The position numbers were made by a program, and so were the translations under genes. This document shows positions 55,685-64,000 of a DNA stretch of 64,000 bases, in pieces; position 1 is the first letter of the stretch; each line of letters starts with the position of its first letter. Source of the DNA: Salisapilia sapeloensis. Lineage: Eukaryota > Oomycota > Peronosporomycetes > Peronosporales > Salisapiliaceae. The stretch is taken from positions 78,416 to 142,415 of the forward strand of contig JAADVB010000012.1 in the NCBI GenBank assembly GCA_023334545.1. The letters run 5' to 3'. The notes under the pieces are model-generated. The model was not told the origin of the DNA. It was given only the letters and a program-made list of their open reading frames with translations, and searched no databases.

Positions 55685-57136
55685 TCATAAGCGGTAGCAC
55701 TGACCCAGTGCATTAATATTTCCAAGTTTGACGGCATTGTAGAAAACCCGACGTAATAGAAGATGCTTTTGAAAGGCGTCTGGAAGTGGCGTTGCATCCA
55801 CTCCGACCATGCATTCAGTGCCATAATCTATCCATTGGAATTGGGGTGACACGCGTGGCCTCCTTGCAGCGATGTGACTTATCGCTGGATTATGCAATTG
55901 TGCCGCTCGTTTGTATTGTCCAATTTTGACAGGAAATGGCTCCAACAATGCCTTACCATTCACATACAAGAGCTCTGCTGGTTCATCCAAAGAACCGGCT
56001 GGGACGTAATGCGCTAAGCTACCACAAAGAGTGTCCGGATGTAGTGTCATATCTTCACATATGGAGCAGGAAACGACGGAAGTACCCCACGGAGAAAACG
56101 TATACGGAACTCGAGCTAGTGCATAGCTCAACCAAAAGCTTTCTTTATCTCCATGCCATTTCTTTTCCTGGAAACGCAGCTCTGTAATAAAGTACCACAA
56201 CACTTGCATCGCTTTTCCTGCTCTTGTCTTATCAACTGCTACCATAGATGAATCCTGTTCATGTCCGGATGCACCAGAGTAAACGTACGAGTTCAGGACA
56301 TGATTCGGTAACCTTCCAGCTTTAATTCCAAAGCGATCGTACGGAAAGTCTCGAAGGAACTTTCGCACCCAAGGTTCTCGTGTCCAGCCAGCACGAGTAC
56401 TGAGAAACTCGTGCGGTCCCGTCACACGGTCGTAGAAGAAGAGTGTGCCTGTGGACTGATACGCTGGTGTTTCTCGAACAACGGCTGGGTCTTTTACCGG
56501 AATGACATCCGCATCGAGCAGAATAGGATGCTGTAGATCTGTGTGAGTGAGTGCAAGTGGCTTGATCCACCAGTTGCGAAACGTTTGAGCCATATTGTTA
56601 CTTATTTGATCCTTGTTTCGGAGCTCTTGACACACGTCGATGATTTCAAGGCGAGGGTCGAGAGCGAAGAGTGCATTGCGTGATGGAGCTGATAGCTCCT
56701 TGGATGTACAGTGGTAGACCTGAATCACTTCTTCATTCCCTAGGCATCGCAGCTGACGAATAAGTGACATACCCATGCTAATCATGCGTTCATGAAGTGG
56801 CAAGATGATGCCTTTGTCACGCGATACATTCCTCAAGCGTCCATTTTCAAGCCAATCCTTTACTTTTTGAGCCTTAGGAGTAGCGTTCCATCCAATTGTT
56901 TCCAAAGCAAGTCTTGGTCGCGAATCGAGCTCGACATCGTACTCGACGATCACTGTGTTATTGTAATTCGATTCCACTTCTGTAGTTTGGAGCATCAAAT
57001 ACGAGATCGGTATCGATGTCATCGCAAAGAAAATGACGGATATAACTAGGATGAACCATTTATATCGACGACAAGGCCTCCGGTATGGAGCCACACCTCC
57101 TTCGTATCCAGTCGAAACCCTCATGAATGTCGACAC
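55685..57136 (-). CDS. GT71 (MNN1-type) alpha-mannosyltransferase, copy 2
   Basis: Intronless, 483 aa, type II membrane topology with anchor WFILVISVIFFAMTSIPISY at about 27-46. The catalytic domain parallels copy 1 throughout: [55 protein letters not shown], and DAD at Asp208 and Asp210. It also has [39 protein letters not shown] and a C-terminal [20 protein letters not shown]. It is clearly closer to copy 1 than to copy 3. The start lies 126 nt from the divergent copy 3. Confidence 0.87.
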   Translation of the reverse strand: MSTFMRVSTGYEGGVAPYRRPCRRYKWFILVISVIFFAMTSIPISYLMLQTTEVESNYNNTVIVEYDVELDSRPRLALETIGWNATPKAQKVKDWLENGRLRNVSRDKGIILPLHERMISMGMSLIRQLRCLGNEEVIQVYHCTSKELSAPSRNALFALDPRLEIIDVCQELRNKDQISNNMAQTFRNWWIKPLALTHTDLQHPILLDADVIPVKDPAVVRETPAYQSTGTLFFYDRVTGPHEFLSTRAGWTREPWVRKFLRDFPYDRFGIKAGRLPNHVLNSYVYSGASGHEQDSSMVAVDKTRAGKAMQVLWYFITELRFQEKKWHGDKESFWLSYALARVPYTFSPWGTSVVSCSICEDMTLHPDTLCGSLAHYVPAGSLDEPAELLYVNGKALLEPFPVKIGQYKRAAQLHNPAISHIAARRPRVSPQFQWIDYGTECMVGVDATPLPDAFQKHLLLRRVFYNAVKLGNINALGQCYRL

Positions 57137-57262
57137 ACGTACTACTATATTGCTATGTTGTAGCCGTCATAATATATCATAGATGTTTTAATCGGATAAG
57201 AACCGGTCCCACAGTCTAAGTGGATCGCTATCTCACTCGTTCCATTCTCCACGTACGTTGCA
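57137..57262. promoter_or_regulatory. Shared divergent promoter region, GT71 copies 2 and 3
   Basis: These 126 nt separate two divergent paralogues and probably drive both. Co-expression would be expected if the promoter is bidirectional. Confidence 0.4.
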
Positions 57263-58630
57263 ATGAGACGTGGGTGGGTCGCCTTCTTAGGCTTTCTAGT
57301 CACCATCGTTCTGATGCACATGATATATATGGCTCAATTGTACTATGGCCTGTCATTTAGCGCTTGGCATAAGAACACGGCCTTCGCTGTGACAGAGCTC
57401 GTCGCCCCAGAGTCGAGCGCCGCATCTTCTCCATCTCAAAACGCTTATGCAACCGACCGAGCGATCATAATCCCGATTACAGATGCATCTATCTCTCTTG
57501 CAGTCTCCTTGATAAGGCAGCTACGCTGTCTTGGCAATGACGATGCGATTGAACTGTATCATTGTGGAAAGCAGCTATCGTCCACGGCTCAAGACATCGT
57601 TTCCTCCATCGACACGAGCACGCAGATCATAGACGTCTGCCAGTCTTACATCTCAGACGGCTACTTGTCAGTAAGCGATTTGGAGCACTATCAGAACAAA
57701 TGGGTGAAGCCACTAGCGTTGATCCATTCCAAAGCACGGAATGTGATTCTTATGGAGCCAGGTGTAGTCCCAGTCATCGATCCGTCTGTCGTGCTAGACT
57801 TGGAAGATTATAAAGCTTCCGGTGCTGTCTTCTTCTATGACCACGTTCGTGATAAAGATAAATACTTTAATGCTCCAATTGCCAGTTCGATCGGTCTAAG
57901 CGGTCGTCGCACGAACTCTTGGCTCAACCATACTCTGTCATCCTTGGATGCACTACAGGATGAACGAAAGAATGATAGTGCTTCTTCCCACTTCCAAACA
58001 TCTCTCGCCTACACTGGTGTCACTGGACATGAACAGAATGCAAATGTCGTGTACTTGGATAAGCTCCGTCATCCACTCGGATTGCATTTCTTATGGCGAT
58101 TAACGACTACGACTCGATTCCATCATGACTTCTCCTATGAGGATCATGAAGTGTATTGGCTCAGTATGGAATTCGCACGTGAAAAGTATACGTTCTCGCC
58201 TTGGAACTCGGCTGCCGTCTCCTCCTCTACGAACGAGGACATGAAAGAACATCCAGATACCTTGTGTGGTGCCATCGCACAGTACATGCCAGTGAATGTC
58301 AGCGACCCAGGCATCCTATTCGTGAATGGAAAGTCCTTGTTAGAACCGTATCCAGCAGGTTTACGCAACAACGAGAAGACACTCGTGTACAACCCAGGAC
58401 CGTCACATGTCACACCTCCATCCATCCGCCGTCCTCGAGGAGAAACAAGTATTGTATACCCAGCGGAATGTCTAGTCCATCGAGGATCGACACCTCTCTC
58501 GACTTCATTCCTGACACAACTACTCGTTCGAAGGAGTTACTTTTTAGCAGCACAAAGTGGCTTGTACTCAACTCTATCAGACTGTACCTTGTCAGAGGAA
58601 CTCGTGAACAACTCAAATGCACTTTCGTGA
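57263..58630 (+). CDS. GT71-family paralogue lacking the DxD motif, copy 3
   Basis: Intronless, 455 aa, with N-terminal anchor VAFLGFLVTIVLMHMIYMAQ. It aligns with copies 1 and 2 through [66 protein letters not shown] and DTLCGAIAQYMPVN. Where the others have L-D-A-D it reads M-E-P-G (residues 164-167), so both metal-binding aspartates are gone. The frame is intact over full length, so it is not a pseudogene by disruption. It may be a non-catalytic partner or have changed function. The stop is 14 nt from the stop of the kinesin-1 gene. Confidence 0.82.
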   Translation: MRRGWVAFLGFLVTIVLMHMIYMAQLYYGLSFSAWHKNTAFAVTELVAPESSAASSPSQNAYATDRAIIIPITDASISLAVSLIRQLRCLGNDDAIELYHCGKQLSSTAQDIVSSIDTSTQIIDVCQSYISDGYLSVSDLEHYQNKWVKPLALIHSKARNVILMEPGVVPVIDPSVVLDLEDYKASGAVFFYDHVRDKDKYFNAPIASSIGLSGRRTNSWLNHTLSSLDALQDERKNDSASSHFQTSLAYTGVTGHEQNANVVYLDKLRHPLGLHFLWRLTTTTRFHHDFSYEDHEVYWLSMEFAREKYTFSPWNSAAVSSSTNEDMKEHPDTLCGAIAQYMPVNVSDPGILFVNGKSLLEPYPAGLRNNEKTLVYNPGPSHVTPPSIRRPRGETSIVYPAECLVHRGSTPLSTSFLTQLLVRRSYFLAAQSGLYSTLSDCTLSEELVNNSNALS

Positions 58631-58644
58631 AAACAACTTGTGAC

Positions 58645-60844
58645 TTAGCTAAACCATTTTGAAAATATCGTTGACGAGACGTCTTCTTGCTTTCGACGAC
58701 CGCCTCGAATTGGTCGAACGACATGGTCTCCAACGCCACTCGCTTGCATGCCTCCTCTCACTGGTCGAAACGATGAGGACATGGCCATGGAAGAGCGTTG
58801 GGGGTCAGCTTGGGAACGCTGACTGGATCGAAAGACGAGCATTTCATCGCGTAGTTTCGTTAAGTCCTTCGTATGTTGCTCTGCTTGCGCACGCATGTTG
58901 GCCGTCAAGGTCTTGTTGGACTTTTCTAAGCGCACGAGCCTCTGGTCTCTGTTCACCAGCTTCTTCTGTGCGTCAGTAGCTTCTAGTTCGAGTGACGAGT
59001 TGTTCCGTAGTAGCTGTCGATACGCATGAATTAGTTGCTGCATCTTTTGCTGCAACGACTGGACGTACTGTCGATCATATCGATTCAGATCCATCGTAAT
59101 GTCCGTGTCACTCGACTGCACTTGTCGTTCTAACTGCTCGACGTAGCTTTCTCGTTGCCGACTTACTTGTTCTAGCTGTCGATATCGATCCTGACTTTCT
59201 CGTAGCTGCGTCTCGACTTCAGACAATTGATTTGTGTCGTCAGAAGGGAGCAACGCAGCCATGTCCTCTACCTCTTGGTCCTTCAATATCAATTGCTCTT
59301 CGTATCTACTCGCCTGTTCTCTCTTCTCCTTTTGAATCATCTCTGCCAATGCTTTCGCTTGTTCTTTCTCCGCCTCTGCATCATCTAACTTGGCACACAA
59401 GCTCCGAATCTCTTCAGCTCGTCGATTCGATTCATCCCGTTCGTCCATCAACTCCTTTTCCAACGCTTCTATCCTTTCTTGTTGATCCAGTACGACCTGA
59501 CGCTCATCCTCTCCTCCCTTTTGCTCTAACGTCTGCAAGTATTGATTCTGTTTCTGCAGTTTCTTTTCCATCTCCAAAAGCTGCCGTTGGAGTTCATCGA
59601 CACTCGGTGCGGCATTCACGACAGCACAGTTACGTATCGCTTTAGCACGTTGACCGAAACGTAGTGTCGATAACGTCTCGGAGGCGTTGTATGAACTAGG
59701 AGAAACGTTGATGACAAGAGCAGTGCGGCTATTCCCGCCTAGTGACTCTTGTAGCACGCGTGTTAATTTACTATCTCGATACGGAACGTGTGTCATGCTC
59801 GTGTCTGTGAGAGCGTTGATGACCATCCCTAAGGACGTTAGCGACCGGTTGATCGTTTTTGCTTCTTCTAGTTGCTGACCAGAAGCCTTGGTCTTCCGAA
59901 CCATCTCAGACCCGGCGAGATCTACTAGATACAATTTGCCACTCTTGGTCGCTTGCGTCGTCATATCACGCTGAGTGACCGTGACCATGAAGACGCTATG
60001 GCTTCGAGAACTGCCTTCGTTCATGCCAGTAGCTGCGACTGCACGATGGGCAGCTCCGTCTCGCATGACATCTAGAAGCTCAGTGTCTGACACGACGTGC
60101 ATTTCAGTCATGCCCTCTACAAAGACGCCACGAGTAGAGTCTTCACGGACTTGGAGATTGACCTTTGTTTTGTACACGTCCAAGAGGTCTCGAATCTTTT
60201 CCATGTAGATTTCGATATAACTGACTTTTACTGAGAACTCGATGTTCTCATCAGCAGCCTCAACATGCTGAAAGAGTTCTGTCGCGGCTCGAGGGATGAT
60301 GCCTCGTAGAGAATCGTCGTCTATAGATGTCCCCTCCATCGTGTACGTCTTTCCGGATGATGTCTGACCGTACGCGAGGATCGTTGCATTATACCCGTTC
60401 ATTAGATCTAAGTACGTGTGAGTGGTTGGTGTATTGCTACGAGCTAGAATGGCATACCTTCAACCATCGGTCTCGCAACGACGTCAAAGACGATGGCTTG
60501 GTCGTCGTCAGCATTGAAAGCATGGTCATAAGTAAAAGTCTGATGGGTCGTTCCGTTCTATCAAGACGCAGGTATGCAATGAGTCCATCGTTCCTATGGA
60601 TATATACTGGGAGAAAGGCATGGTGTATATACCTGGAGTTTGACTTGTGACCGATTCGAGATAGAGACGCATGTGCTCGAGTTCGATACCTCCTGTTCCT
60701 TGCTATTGGTAGGTCTCACTCGACAACAAACACGTACGTTACTCGTATCCACCTATTGCAATCCATATACAGTATTGATAAATCCTTCTAGACATGTATT
60801 CGTTGAAAAAGACAACGACGTACGCTCAAGTCGCCCATTAGCAT
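58645..60844 (-). CDS. Kinesin-1 heavy chain-like motor
   Basis: Four exons: 60844..60824, 60752..60633, 60557..60458, 60407..58645, giving 667 aa. The first exon is seven codons. The motor starts [20 protein letters not shown]. It has [40 protein letters not shown] (the SSGKT P-loop typical of kinesin-1), [31 protein letters not shown] and [21 protein letters not shown]. The neck is [20 protein letters not shown]. About 300 residues of coiled coil and a basic Arg-Gly tail follow. It is shorter than animal KHC (about 960 aa), as in some protists. It transports cargo towards microtubule plus ends. Confidence 0.9.
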
Positions 60845-61058
60845 GTTACGACGATCCGCCGAGTCCCGCGATGTATCCGACGGTACCACTTTTGACTTGA
60901 TTAAAGTATAGTTTTCCTTCCAGATTGAACCTCACTTGGATAAAATATACTATCTGATCTGTCGAGACCTGCAAGATGATCGAATGATACACCCGTTGCT
61001 AGGTTGACCTCTTACTTGCCTACGTGATGACAACTTTGTACCATTGAACAAACGTTTA

Positions 61059-62261
61059 TTATTCTTTCTTCTTAAGCATATGCTCTGCGTAGTAGTCTTC
61101 GTACGCTGGGTATTTTTCCATGAACTTTTGATGCGACGCTCGAATCCACGGCGCGCTGTTCTTCAATTCGTCCGCTCCACGCACCTTCAACAGAAATTCG
61201 TACCTTGGTTCCAAAATATTCTCTCGACTCCGCATCATCAATCCAGGATATTTCTCCAGAAGCCCGAGATCCATCCCCACGACGTTGACGAGGAAATCAA
61301 TCGACTTTTCCAAGGATTCCGTCTTGTACATGATGACACGAGGGACTTTCACCCACATTGTTCTCCATGCCCCTTCACCAAAGTAATGATCGAGAAAGGC
61401 CATCCGAGCTCGAATCGTCTCCATACTCATTGACATTACTTCTGGGACGTAGACAATGAATTTCGTCAAAGCGACTCGATCGAGATTGAGTTCCTGTAGA
61501 AAGTCGACCTTATGACGCATGCGTTCGAGCGAAATGGTCATACATTGTGGCATGCGTTGGAGGATCGATGTGACCTGATGATTGCTCAAACCTACTTCAC
61601 GCCAGAACCGCACTTTCGGCTCAAGCGTATTCTCAATGCTTAAACTAGCAACTTGTGGGAAGACGGTAAAGATGAATGGGATCTAGCGACTGGATGAATA
61701 TAAGTGTGCAGGTTGATACACATGTACAAGTACCTTGGTCGGGAGGACGCCTTGCGCGAGGTACCAGTCTCGAATGGTATCAACTTGTTCCGATGGAACG
61801 CCGACGATAGTTCCATGTCGACCTATGGACTTCACGAGCTCCTTTCTCGACATACCGATATCTTGGAGATGGCCATACTAGTCTGTATTAGTAGCTATTC
61901 TTTATAATAAATGACATATAGCGTACTCGGTCCAAGATGACGTCTGGGCTGAAGGAAGCGATCTGTACAGGCGCATTTGTTACCATTGCAAGTAGGTTGC
62001 ATATACTATAGCATGTACCTGTGGGTATCGTAACAAGGAAGTAAAGGCTTGTTGGGGTGTCAATCCGAGTGAACGTAATAATGCTAAAGCTGCATCGACG
62101 TCACCCTCCGTCGTCTTGTAGCCCCTATTATCCAGCTTTTGCCAGATCTGTCCTCGATACTTGTCAATCTTATCCACGGAAGTAGTCGACGTCGAGAACG
62201 TAGCTACCCCTCGCCAAGCCACTCGTCGATACGCAAGTGCATGTAGACGCAGCATGGGCAC
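61059..62261 (-). CDS. mTERF-family mitochondrial/organellar factor
   Basis: Four exons: 62261..62019, 61962..61927, 61877..61734, 61682..61059, giving 348 aa. The N-terminus (RLHALAYRRVAWRGVATFST) is a good mitochondrial presequence. The rest is repeats of about 30-35 residues with the mTERF pattern, a Leu-rich helix pair ending in P: LGLTPQQAFTSLLRYPQ, DIGMSRKELVKSIGRHG, VGLSNHQVTSILQRMPQ, LNLDRVALTKFIVYVPEV, VVGMDLGLLEKYPGLM. mTERF proteins bind organellar DNA or RNA and act in transcription, ribosome assembly or splicing. The specific role is unknown. Confidence 0.88.
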
Positions 62262-62355
62262 TATTCGTTGGATAAAACGCTATTTTTAACTGTCGTATAC
62301 AAAAGCCAAGTATACGCCGACAAACGTCGAAAAGTTCGTCCTAGGGCAGGTACCG
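62262..62355. promoter_or_regulatory. Shared divergent promoter region, mTERF / tail-anchored protein
   Basis: There are 94 nt between the two start codons, the shortest well-supported divergent gap after the STK19 pair. Confidence 0.4.
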
Positions 62356-63519
62356 ATGGAGCTCCGTGGCGATGACCATGGTATGCAGCTCCATTTGCTG
62401 CGTATCATCTCGATCTTCCTCTACTCTTTTTTAAGTCGCAAGCCGCAATTGGCTGCCTTTGTAAATGCAACGCAGGACGCTGAACCGACGAACGAGCATG
62501 ACCGGTCAGAACAAGAACAGATTTTAGCCTTGCTACGGACCAATGTACAGCTAGAGCTTATGTATTCAGGTGCAAATGATGAGTGTGATGCAATGCTACG
62601 GGAACAACGCGTTGCGGGCAAGCTGCAGCGCCTCTTGCATGCGCAACGGTCTCTGCCATCGCAACAGACGCAATGGTTATCAGCTCTACTGCACTCGCAA
62701 TTGCTACAATTGTCCGAGCCATTCGTCCAGTGCATGGCTGGAAGCGTGCTCGAGTGCACACTAGAGTACTTGTGCACGAGATCTGCGACACCAGCCCTAT
62801 TATATCCGTTGGTGGACGCCGTCGACTCGCTTTCGATCGAAACTAGAGAATGTCTAGACGCTCTTGCCTTGTTATGGAGTTATCTAGCACAGTCGCATGG
62901 ATCCGACACAGTACGCTCCATCCTACTATATGTCTCCACAACTAGACTAAGCATGCCCACTAGGTCGAGACGATGGTCGAGCAATATTATAAGACAGTAT
63001 TCGTTCTTGATGACGATAACCAGAGAGGAGATACGGAACGCACGGAAAGCCTAGCCAAATGCTTCCTTCGGACACTCATTTTACACTCGGACCACATCTT
63101 CCGTCGCGACTTGACCGTACGAATCTCTTCCTTCTAATGTACTTACGCCTATCTCATTTGCTTACTAGTACTCGGAATTGCCTACGCTCCTCGACAGCGA
63201 TGCGGACGACGAGCTCGAGACACCAGTGAAACCATCGACACCATCCACTGACACATCTGAAGTGAGCTGTCCTCTAGATCTGCATGAACCAGTGGTGTCG
63301 CCGCCGTACGCCCAGCCGATCTACAGCGCTAAATCGTGCTCGGCAGAAGCGATGCTCCCGGAGCTTCGACAGCGCCACTCGACTTCGAATCAAGAAGTGG
63401 TCGTAATGAAGTTACCTGAGGACCCGGCGGACCATGAGCAGCTACCTGCAGTAGCTGTCGTCGGTCTCGCAGCGGCTGCCGGGACACTAGCCGCCGCCCT
63501 ATGTGCGATCCTGAACTAG
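62356..63519 (+). CDS. Unrecognised helical protein with C-terminal membrane anchor
   Basis: Three exons, 62356..62910, 62964..63116 and 63169..63519, all phase 0, give 352 aa. The first 240 residues are Leu-rich helices resembling an armadillo/HEAT-like fold: QLHLLRIISIFLYSFLSRKP, LSALLHSQLLQLSEPFVQCM, ALLYPLVDAVDSLSIETREC. An acidic, Pro/Ser-rich linker follows. The chain ends with AVAVVGLAAAAGTLAAALCA and three more residues, a single membrane segment at the extreme C-terminus. That is tail-anchored topology, so it should face the cytosol on the ER, mitochondria or peroxisomes. I recognise no family. Confidence 0.7.
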
Positions 63520-63572
63520 GCATGGCAATAAAGTATACTAGATTTCTACTTTCCATCTCGATTCCTCATAAC

Positions 63573-63980
63573 TTAGACACGATACGCTCGCTGCAGTCCT
63601 ATCCAAAGTAGCTTTCCTACCTCTGGCAGCATGTACCCGACAGTCTGGAGACATTCATGCGGAGCATCACATGCGATTGCGACGCTCATGAAGGCGCTGA
63701 GGACAAGCGACGAGAGAGGGAAGACGAGATAAAGTAGCAACGATCGAGCGAGTCGAGATGAGGGCCCCCAGTTGTCCATGGCAAAGCAACAAGACAAGTT
63801 GTAGCCGTGGATGAGGAAGAGGAGAGGGAGGCGAAACGCCATGTTCAGCCATCCTGCTCTCAAGTAGTATAAGGCAGAGGACGCGAGGACTACTACAGCA
63901 ACGTTAAGGAGGCGAGTATACGCAAAGAAGAAGAAGACGAGGATAAGGAGGAGCGCGGCGGCGAGCTTTAGGCCGTACAT
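63573..63980 (-). CDS. Small multi-pass membrane protein, unrecognised
   Basis: Intronless, 135 aa. Three or four hydrophobic segments: LAAALLLILVFFFFAYTRLL, VAVVVLASSALYYL, FRLPLLFLIHGYNLSCCFAM and LLLYLVFPLSSLVLSAFMSV. A short C-terminal region follows (MLPEVGKLLWIGLQRAYRV). The frame opens 20 nt from the window edge, so an upstream exon outside the window is possible. No family was recognised. Its stop is 53 nt from that of the tail-anchored gene. Confidence 0.55.
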   Translation of the reverse strand: MYGLKLAAALLLILVFFFFAYTRLLNVAVVVLASSALYYLRAGWLNMAFRLPLLFLIHGYNLSCCFAMDNWGPSSRLARSLLLYLVFPLSSLVLSAFMSVAIACDAPHECLQTVGYMLPEVGKLLWIGLQRAYRV

Positions 63981-64000
63981 GACTTGACACGAGGCATACG

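Noticed and set aside
57263-58630. GT71 copy 3 as a pseudogene
   Set aside because: No stop or frameshift occurs over 455 codons, and flanking conserved blocks remain, so it is annotated as a gene with a changed site.

Overview
The window looks like a gene-dense stretch of an oomycete (water mould) nuclear genome. The evidence is spliced eukaryotic genes with very short introns (mostly 48-60 nt, GT-AG), almost no intergenic space, moderate GC, and a gene set that includes an Rboh-type NADPH oxidase, MOZART1, several kinesins and a TEX9-like protein of flagellate lineages. I did not try to name the species. I find about 40 protein-coding genes in 64 kb and no convincing tRNA, rRNA, transposon or CRISPR. 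Exon coordinates were worked out by hand by matching reading phase across GT-AG junctions.

Layout. 1-9.3 kb: a cut-off divergent protein kinase, a kinesin, a double-domain cathepsin Z-like protease, a SET-domain protein and a TBL2-like WD40 protein. 10.3-21 kb: PKA catalytic subunit, a short-chain dehydrogenase, MOZART1, a GT8 membrane glycosyltransferase, an unrecognised Cys-motif protein, a CCR4/nocturnin-type nuclease, ribosomal protein eL32, COX11, NF-YB and an ankyrin protein. 21-33.6 kb: kinesin-12, glycine cleavage H protein, PUS1-like pseudouridine synthase, an STK19-like protein, an unrecognised five-exon gene, a complex I 21 kDa-type subunit and a MINDY deubiquitinase. 33.6-35.4 kb is the longest stretch without a gene. 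35.4-50 kb: AGC kinase, proteasome RPN10, ankyrin protein, TEX9-like, HemK, DPH3, a second complex I 21 kDa-type subunit, ribosomal protein uS17, a MORN-repeat protein and the spliceosomal cyclophilin CWC27. 50.6-64 kb: NADPH oxidase, a cluster of three GT71 (MNN1-type) mannosyltransferase paralogues, kinesin-1 heavy chain, an mTERF protein, a tail-anchored unknown and a small membrane protein.

Most genes are housekeeping and do not form one pathway. Loose themes are microtubules (three kinesins, MOZART1, TEX9, MORN), mitochondria (COX11, two complex I subunits, GCSH, HemK, mTERF) and ubiquitin/proteolysis (RPN10, MINDY, cathepsin). Genes lie head-to-head or tail-to-tail, with gaps as short as 1 nt (divergent starts) and 14 nt (convergent stops).

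The items most worth a second look are the GT71 cluster, in which one copy has lost its DxD motif; the two-domain cathepsin; an AGC kinase with an aspartate in its hydrophobic motif; an oddly spaced STK19/unknown divergent pair; and a bias of splice donors towards GTAC. I see no clear evidence of a wholly new multi-gene system.
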